A stretch of 64,000 nt of DNA from Dehalococcoidia bacterium. Lineage in GTDB: Bacteria; Chloroflexota; Dehalococcoidia; UBA2979. The DNA is taken from the NCBI GenBank assembly GCA_023228825.1, contig JALOAL010000014.1:1-64000 (forward strand), given 5' to 3'. The translations under genes were made by a program, and so were the position numbers. This document shows positions 59,601 through 64,000 of this stretch, piece by piece. Under the pieces are notes generated by a model. It did not search any database, was not told where the DNA came from, and was given only the letters and a program-made list of their open reading frames with translations. Within the stretch, counting starts at the first letter, position 1; every line of letters begins with the position of its first letter.

Positions 59601-60801
59601 GGATGCCGAGCATCTCCTCCGCCTCGGCGGGGTCTCGTTCGCCCGGGTTGGCGTTGAAGTTCTTGGCGGTGTCCGCCACGATCGCGGTGAAGTCCTCCTG
59701 CGGCACACCCAGGTCGCGGAGCCGCGTGGCCATGCCGGCGCTGGAGTAAACGAAGCGCAGGTACTCCGAGAGCACGGCGGCCAGGTCCGCTGCCGTGGAG
59801 AGGCCGGAGATGTCCAGCCCCAGCGACTCCGCCACCACGCGTGCGCGCTCCACCGGCTGCGGGTAGCGACGCATCACCGCCGGCGTGACGGCGGCGGTGG
59901 CCTCGCCCTGGCCGATGTGCGGGTACCGCAGGTGCAGAGCGGTGTTCACGGCGTAGCCGCGTCCCCACGGCGCCGGCCCCTGCGCCTGGCCTCGGGCCAG
60001 CGGGGTGACGTCGCCGATGCGGTTGGAGAGGAAGGCCGTGGCCATCAGGTCCAGCCGTGCCTGTGCGTCGTCCTCCTCGGTGCCCAGGCGGGCGAAGGCG
60101 GGGGCTGCGAGGCGGAAGGCCTGCAGACGGTCGCCGTCGGTGAGCGGGTTGCCCGTCAGGCTGCCCACGCCCTGTACCGCACCGGCGAGGATCGTCGCCG
60201 CCGCTGACCGGTAGACCTCGAGCGGCGTCCGCATGAGGAGGTCGTCGTCCCAGACGATCACCGCCGGGCGGGTCTTCGGGTCGAAGTACTCCATGCGGTG
60301 GTCCAGGTCGTCGTTCTTCAGGCCCGTGCCGGCACGGTTCATGGCGGTGTTGGGCGTGGTGACGACGTTGATGATGGGGGGTTTAGGAGCCTCCAGCCGA
60401 GGGCTGTACGCGGGCTTGCCGTCCGGGTACTGGGTCATGATCTCGAAGGGGTTGCCCGCCTCCGCCAGGAAGATGGCCACCGCGCGTCCCGCCACCAGCA
60501 CGCTGCCGCCGCCGATGGCCACAATCATGTCCGCACCGGCCGCGCGAGCCTCCTCCGTGGCCGCGGCCACCGAGGCGTACGTGGAGTCCTTCTCGATCCC
60601 CCCGAACCAGCCGGCCAGGGCGTCCCCCAGCGCTGCCTCGATGCGCGGGCGGCTCACGGTGTCCGCGGCGATCGTGCGTCCGCTGACGACGAACGCGCGG
60701 GAGACGCCCAGGCGCTTCACCTCGCCGGCCATGGCCTCCACAGCCTCCGGGCCGGAGAGCAGGCGGGTGGGGTAGTTCACGAAGCGGAAGCCCTGGGTCA
60801 T
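59584..60801 (-). CDS. Iron-containing alcohol dehydrogenase-family protein
   Basis: A 405-residue group III dehydrogenase. The N-terminal NAD domain has AFVVSGRTIAADTV, MIVAIGGGSVLVAGRAVAIF and INVVTTPNTAMNRAGTG; the C-terminal metal domain has AVNTALHLRYPHIGQGEATAAV, whose His residues are likely iron ligands. It resembles maleylacetate reductase/alcohol dehydrogenases. AAGGACAG precedes ATG 60801. It probably belongs with the acyl-CoA dehydrogenase and CoA-transferase upstream on the same strand (40-bp gap). Confidence 0.88.
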   Translation of the reverse strand: MTQGFRFVNYPTRLLSGPEAVEAMAGEVKRLGVSRAFVVSGRTIAADTVSRPRIEAALGDALAGWFGGIEKDSTYASVAAATEEARAAGADMIVAIGGGSVLVAGRAVAIFLAEAGNPFEIMTQYPDGKPAYSPRLEAPKPPIINVVTTPNTAMNRAGTGLKNDDLDHRMEYFDPKTRPAVIVWDDDLLMRTPLEVYRSAAATILAGAVQGVGSLTGNPLTDGDRLQAFRLAAPAFARLGTEEDDAQARLDLMATAFLSNRIGDVTPLARGQAQGPAPWGRGYAVNTALHLRYPHIGQGEATAAVTPAVMRRYPQPVERARVVAESLGLDISGLSTAADLAAVLSEYLRFVYSSAGMATRLRDLGVPQEDFTAIVADTAKNFNANPGERDPAEAEEMLGILTDAW

Positions 60802-60841
60802 GGTCTGTCCTTGCACGCAGTCCGCGGCTGCGGCCACTCCG

Positions 60842-62008
60842 TCAGCCTCGGGGCAGGCCCAGGCCGCGCGTGGCGATGATGTTGCGCTGGATCTCGCTGG
60901 TGCCGGCGGCGATGGTCAGCGCGACGCTGGAGAGGTAGTAGGTGGCGAACTCCGCGCCCACCTCCGACTGCTGCGGCCCGGCGCTCAGGGCGCCGCGCAG
61001 GCCGAACATGTTGACGCCGCGCCGCGCCAGTCGCTGCTGGGTCTCCGAGCCGAACATCTTGGACATGGAGGCCTCCTGGTTCGGCACCAGGCCGCGCGAC
61101 TGCATCCACGTCACCCGGTAGCCCAGCAACTGGCCCACCTCGACCTCCGTGGCCGTGTCCGCCAGCGCGAGGCGGTCCGTGGGCGAGTCCACGATGCGGC
61201 GGCCGTCGCCCGCGCTGTCCGGCTGACGGGCGTGCTCCAGCAACCGCTGGAACGGCGACACCGCCCCGGCGATGCGGCCGATGCCCGAGCGTTCGAAGTC
61301 CAGCGCCGTGGTGGAGACGTACCAGCCGCGGTTCTCCTCGCCGATCATGTTGCGGGCGGGGACGCGGACGTCCTCGAAGAACGTCTCCGTGAAGCCTGCG
61401 GCGCCGTTCATCTGCTGGATGGGGCGGAGGGCGATGCCGGGCGTGTCCATGCGCACCATGAAGTAGGAGATGCCTCGGTGCTTGGGGGCGTCCGGGTCCG
61501 TGCGGGTCAGGACGTGGATCCAGTCCGCGCTCTGCGCCCCGGAGGTCCAGATCTTCTGGTCGTTGATGATGAACTCGTCCCCGTCGCGCACCGCGCGCGT
61601 CTGGAGAGAGGCCAGGTCCGAGCCCGCACCGGGCTCCGAGTAGCCCTGGCACCACTCCACCTTCGCAGCGGCGATGGCGGGGAGGTGTTCCCGCTTCTGT
61701 TCCTCGGAGCCGTGGATGATGAGGGTGGGGCCCACGCGGTCCGCGCCCTGGCCGCCGCCGGGCGCGCTGGCGTGCGTGGACTCCTCCGAGAAGATCATCT
61801 GCTCGAAGTAGGAGGCGCCGCCGCCGCCGTACTCCTTCGGCCAGGCCATGGTGAGCCAGCCGTGCTCCGCCAGACGCGCCTGGTACTGCTTGACGCGCTC
61901 GCTCCTCGTGCCCTCCGCTGGGGTCGAGGCGGCGCGCCAGTGCTCGTCGATGAACGCGCGCACGCGCGCCCGGAAGTCGCTCTGCTCCGGCGTCCATGCG
62001 AAGTCCAT
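60842..62008 (-). CDS. Acyl-CoA dehydrogenase
   Basis: A 388-residue FAD enzyme, paralogous to the copy at 55174. FAWTPEQSDFRARVRAFI starts the N-terminal helical domain; CQGYSEPGAGSDLASLQTRA and INDQKIWTSGAQSADWIHVL are FAD-binding; AAGTSEIQRNIIATRGLGLP is the C-terminal signature. AGGAGC precedes ATG 62008; the frame upstream is not needed. It sits between the dehydrogenase and CoA-transferase genes, all on the minus strand. Confidence 0.95.
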   Translation of the reverse strand: MDFAWTPEQSDFRARVRAFIDEHWRAASTPAEGTRSERVKQYQARLAEHGWLTMAWPKEYGGGGASYFEQMIFSEESTHASAPGGGQGADRVGPTLIIHGSEEQKREHLPAIAAAKVEWCQGYSEPGAGSDLASLQTRAVRDGDEFIINDQKIWTSGAQSADWIHVLTRTDPDAPKHRGISYFMVRMDTPGIALRPIQQMNGAAGFTETFFEDVRVPARNMIGEENRGWYVSTTALDFERSGIGRIAGAVSPFQRLLEHARQPDSAGDGRRIVDSPTDRLALADTATEVEVGQLLGYRVTWMQSRGLVPNQEASMSKMFGSETQQRLARRGVNMFGLRGALSAGPQQSEVGAEFATYYLSSVALTIAAGTSEIQRNIIATRGLGLPRG

Positions 62009-62090
62009 GACTGCTCCTATCGTTGCGTTTGCGGACCCTTGGTTGCGGGTTCCCGCGTTGCTGGTCATCGCGTCGCCGGCTGCGTCGACG

Positions 62091-63407
62091 CTACTCCAAT
62101 ACGCGGACCACGCCTGCCTCCGCGAGTTCTCTGACCTCCGCCTCTGACAGCCCGGCCTCCCGCAGCACCTCGGCGGTGTGCTGGCCGAGGGCTGGCGCGG
62201 GGAGGGGACTGCCGGTGGGCGTGGCGGACATCACCACGGCCGGGCCCACCACGCGCTGAGGCCCCGTGACCAGGTGCTCCAGGTCCAGGATCATCCCGTC
62301 CGCGTTGGCCTGCTCGTCGTCCGCCATCTCCTCCGGGAAGTTCACCTTCGCCGCCGGTACGCCCACGGCCTCGAAGGCGGCGAGCCATTCTGCCACGGTC
62401 TGCTCGCGCATGCGCTCTTCGATCCAGGCGCGCCAGCGTTCAGTCGCCTCGATACTCTTCGGGTCGCGTGCGTCGAAGTCCGGGTCGTCCGAGTGCTCGC
62501 CCTCGATGCCGAGCACCTGGCGGATGTGGGCGCGGTTCTGGGGCGTGAGCGCGCCCAGCACAACCGTCCCGTCCGCCGCCTGGTAGCCGCGGTAGTAGAG
62601 CGTGAAGGGCGAGGCGAAGCGCCCTCGTGGCCTCCGCACGGCGAGGAGTTCCGGGTACGCCGCGCCCTCCGCCTGAGCCTCACGTAAAGCCTCCACCATG
62701 GGGTCGCGAATGGCGGTGTCGCCGACGGGCTCGCGCATGACGATGCGGTTCTGCATGAACAGCCCCATGCGCAGCAGGGAGGTGGAGAGGTACTGCCCCT
62801 CACCCGTCCGCTCCCGGTGGTACAGGGCGCTGGCGACGCCCATGGCGATCGCGAGGCCGGCGGCGTAGTCCGAGACCGGGATGCCGATCAACTGCGGCGA
62901 CCCGTGCTCGTCGTACTTCTCGTCCACCGCCATGAGGCCAGAGTGCGCCTGCGCCACGATGTCCGAGCCACCTCGCGTGGCCCACGGGCCGGCCTCGCCG
63001 AAGCCGCTGATCTGCGCGTAGATGAGATCCGGACGCAGCGCTCGGAGCGAGTCGTAGTCCATGCCCAGGCGTTCGGGCACGCCGGGCCGGTAGTTCATGA
63101 TGACCACGTCCACGGACGGGACCAGGGCCAGCAGCGCCGCGGTGCCGCGCGGGTCATGGAGGTCCACCACCAGGCCGCGCTTGCCTCGGTTGTTGCCCTG
63201 GTACATCTTGCTCTCGCCGGGCACGGTGGTGCCCACGAAGCGGTGGGAGTCGCCGGCGGGCGGTTCCACCTTGATCACGTCGGCGCCCAGGTCGGCCAGG
63301 TTCAGCCCGGCCACCGGCCCGGCCACGATCTGGGAGAACTCCAGTACACGGATGCCGGCCAGCGGGCCGGATGGCCGCGACGGGTCTTGCTCGGCCACCT
63401 CAGCCAC
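62091..63407 (-). CDS. CaiB/BaiF-family CoA-transferase lacking the catalytic Asp
   Basis: A 438-residue protein. The family start GIRVLEFSQIVAGPVAGLNLADLGADVIKVE, NNRGKRGLVVDLHD, VIMNYRPGVPERLG and AQISGFGEAGPW are intact. At the catalytic loop active members read GQ..D.S, but here it is GEGQYLSTSLLR, with Ser (codon TCC) for Asp. So it may not form the aspartyl-CoA intermediate. GTG 63407 (GGAGG about 9 bases upstream) or GTG 63398 could be the start; the longer frame to 63485 lacks a site. The Asp is present in the copy at 3871. Confidence 0.88.
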   Translation of the reverse strand: MAEVAEQDPSRPSGPLAGIRVLEFSQIVAGPVAGLNLADLGADVIKVEPPAGDSHRFVGTTVPGESKMYQGNNRGKRGLVVDLHDPRGTAALLALVPSVDVVIMNYRPGVPERLGMDYDSLRALRPDLIYAQISGFGEAGPWATRGGSDIVAQAHSGLMAVDEKYDEHGSPQLIGIPVSDYAAGLAIAMGVASALYHRERTGEGQYLSTSLLRMGLFMQNRIVMREPVGDTAIRDPMVEALREAQAEGAAYPELLAVRRPRGRFASPFTLYYRGYQAADGTVVLGALTPQNRAHIRQVLGIEGEHSDDPDFDARDPKSIEATERWRAWIEERMREQTVAEWLAAFEAVGVPAAKVNFPEEMADDEQANADGMILDLEHLVTGPQRVVGPAVVMSATPTGSPLPAPALGQHTAEVLREAGLSEAEVRELAEAGVVRVLE

Positions 63408-63644
63408 CCTCTCCAGCCTCCGGCCCAATGCCAGGGCCGCCCCCTGACGCCGTGGGCACATACGGCTGTGCTCTGGAGCGTACAAGAGGGCACGCGCGGG
63501 GAGGGGCGATCCTCTTCACCATTCCTTAGGTGAGCGATAACCACACGGAAAGCCTGCAGGGTTGGCGAGGCGCCCCCGTTCGGGCACGATGCGGAGGGCG
63601 CCGCCAGCCGGCGCCCCGGGGCTGGGCGTGACAGGGGGATCCCG

Positions 63645-64000
63645 ATGCGATTCGGCGAGTACACGGACCTCACGGTCGACATCGACGGGCACATCGCCCT
63701 GATGGAGATCCAGCGGCCGCCGCACAACTACTTCGACATGGCGTTGATCAGCGCCATTGGTGATGCGCTGGCGGACATCGACCGCGAGACGGAGGTGCGA
63801 GCGATCGTCCTGGCCTCGGACGGTCGCTCCTTCTGTGCCGGCGCACAGTTTGGCGGCGGCGGGCAGGCCAGCCAGGCCGAGCCGCCCCCACCGGGCGACC
63901 GCCACGGCGGCATCCGCCTCTACCGAGACGCCGTCCGCATCTTCGAGGCGGAGACGCCGATCGTGGCCGCCGTGCAGGGGGCGGCGATCGGCGGTGGACT
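63645..64000 (+). CDS. Enoyl-CoA hydratase/isomerase family protein, N-terminal part (runs off the window)
   Basis: An incomplete gene; the first 118 codons are present. Features of the crotonase fold: DGHIALMEIQRPPHNYFDM at the start, then VRAIVLASDGRSFCAGAQF, the first oxyanion-hole and CoA segment, and VAAVQGAAIGGG, the second. It would add water to or isomerise enoyl-CoA, the step after an acyl-CoA dehydrogenase. AGGGGGAT precedes ATG 63645. Divergent from the CoA-transferase. The C-terminal half lies beyond the window. Confidence 0.88.
   Translation, partial: MRFGEYTDLTVDIDGHIALMEIQRPPHNYFDMALISAIGDALADIDRETEVRAIVLASDGRSFCAGAQFGGGGQASQAEPPPPGDRHGGIRLYRDAVRIFEAETPIVAAVQGAAIGGG

Overview
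The window is bacterial chromosome of high GC (roughly two thirds or more G+C), densely packed with genes on both strands, and holds about 62 protein genes. I saw no rRNA, tRNA, CRISPR array or prophage. The gene mix suggests an aerobic heterotroph: a caa3-type oxidase, a System I cytochrome c maturation operon, CaiB/BaiF CoA-transferases with acyl-CoA dehydrogenases, bifunctional PutA, and Ku/LigD end joining. Protein style (GreA, CcmH with extra cysteines, CtaG, the transposase N-terminus) is most like high-GC Chloroflexota near Dehalococcoidia/Tepidiformia. That placement is inference from recall, not a search.

Layout. 0-0.2 kb: start of a transposase gene running off the left edge. 0.2-10.3 kb: aldo-keto reductase, prfC, glycerophosphodiesterase, CoA-transferase, thioesterase, a Yip1-like membrane protein, rsmG, a GreA with an extra N-terminal domain, and a two-gene ABC exporter. 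10.4-24.6 kb: a respiratory island with ctaB, a ten-gene ccm operon on the minus strand joined mostly by 4-bp start/stop overlaps, the divergent coxBACD operon, and ctaG. 24.8-31.3 kb: nadE behind a clear promoter and palindrome, a cassette of a hypothetical, a ROK-like and a DegT-like protein that have lost catalytic residues, a divergent folP, an Excalibur protein and a GNAT. 31.4-35.7 kb: ligD and ku. 35.9-39.9 kb: a molybdenum hydroxylase operon with a MoaD-like protein. 40.1-47.2 kb: envelope-stress PspC/LiaF-like proteins, small membrane proteins, an esterase, a GH43 protein and a secreted protein. 47.3-53.6 kb: putA, TetR and XRE regulators and gdhA, which link proline to glutamate to 2-oxoglutarate. 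53.7-55.0 kb: two exported proteins. 55.2-64.0 kb: two acyl-CoA dehydrogenases, an oligopeptide-type binding protein, LysR, an iron-type alcohol dehydrogenase, a CoA-transferase lacking its catalytic Asp, and the start of an enoyl-CoA hydratase.

The most striking whole-window signal is the apparent absence of the tetranucleotide AGCT. I found none when reading all lines by eye, although composition would predict well over a hundred. Codons are visibly chosen around it: Glu-Leu is written GAA-CTG or GAG-TTG, and Gln-Leu CAG-TTG. Other points worth following are the GreA fusion, the pseudoenzyme cassette, an unassigned exported protein inside the ccm operon, an oxidase with two separate fused cytochrome c domains, and the nadE operator.
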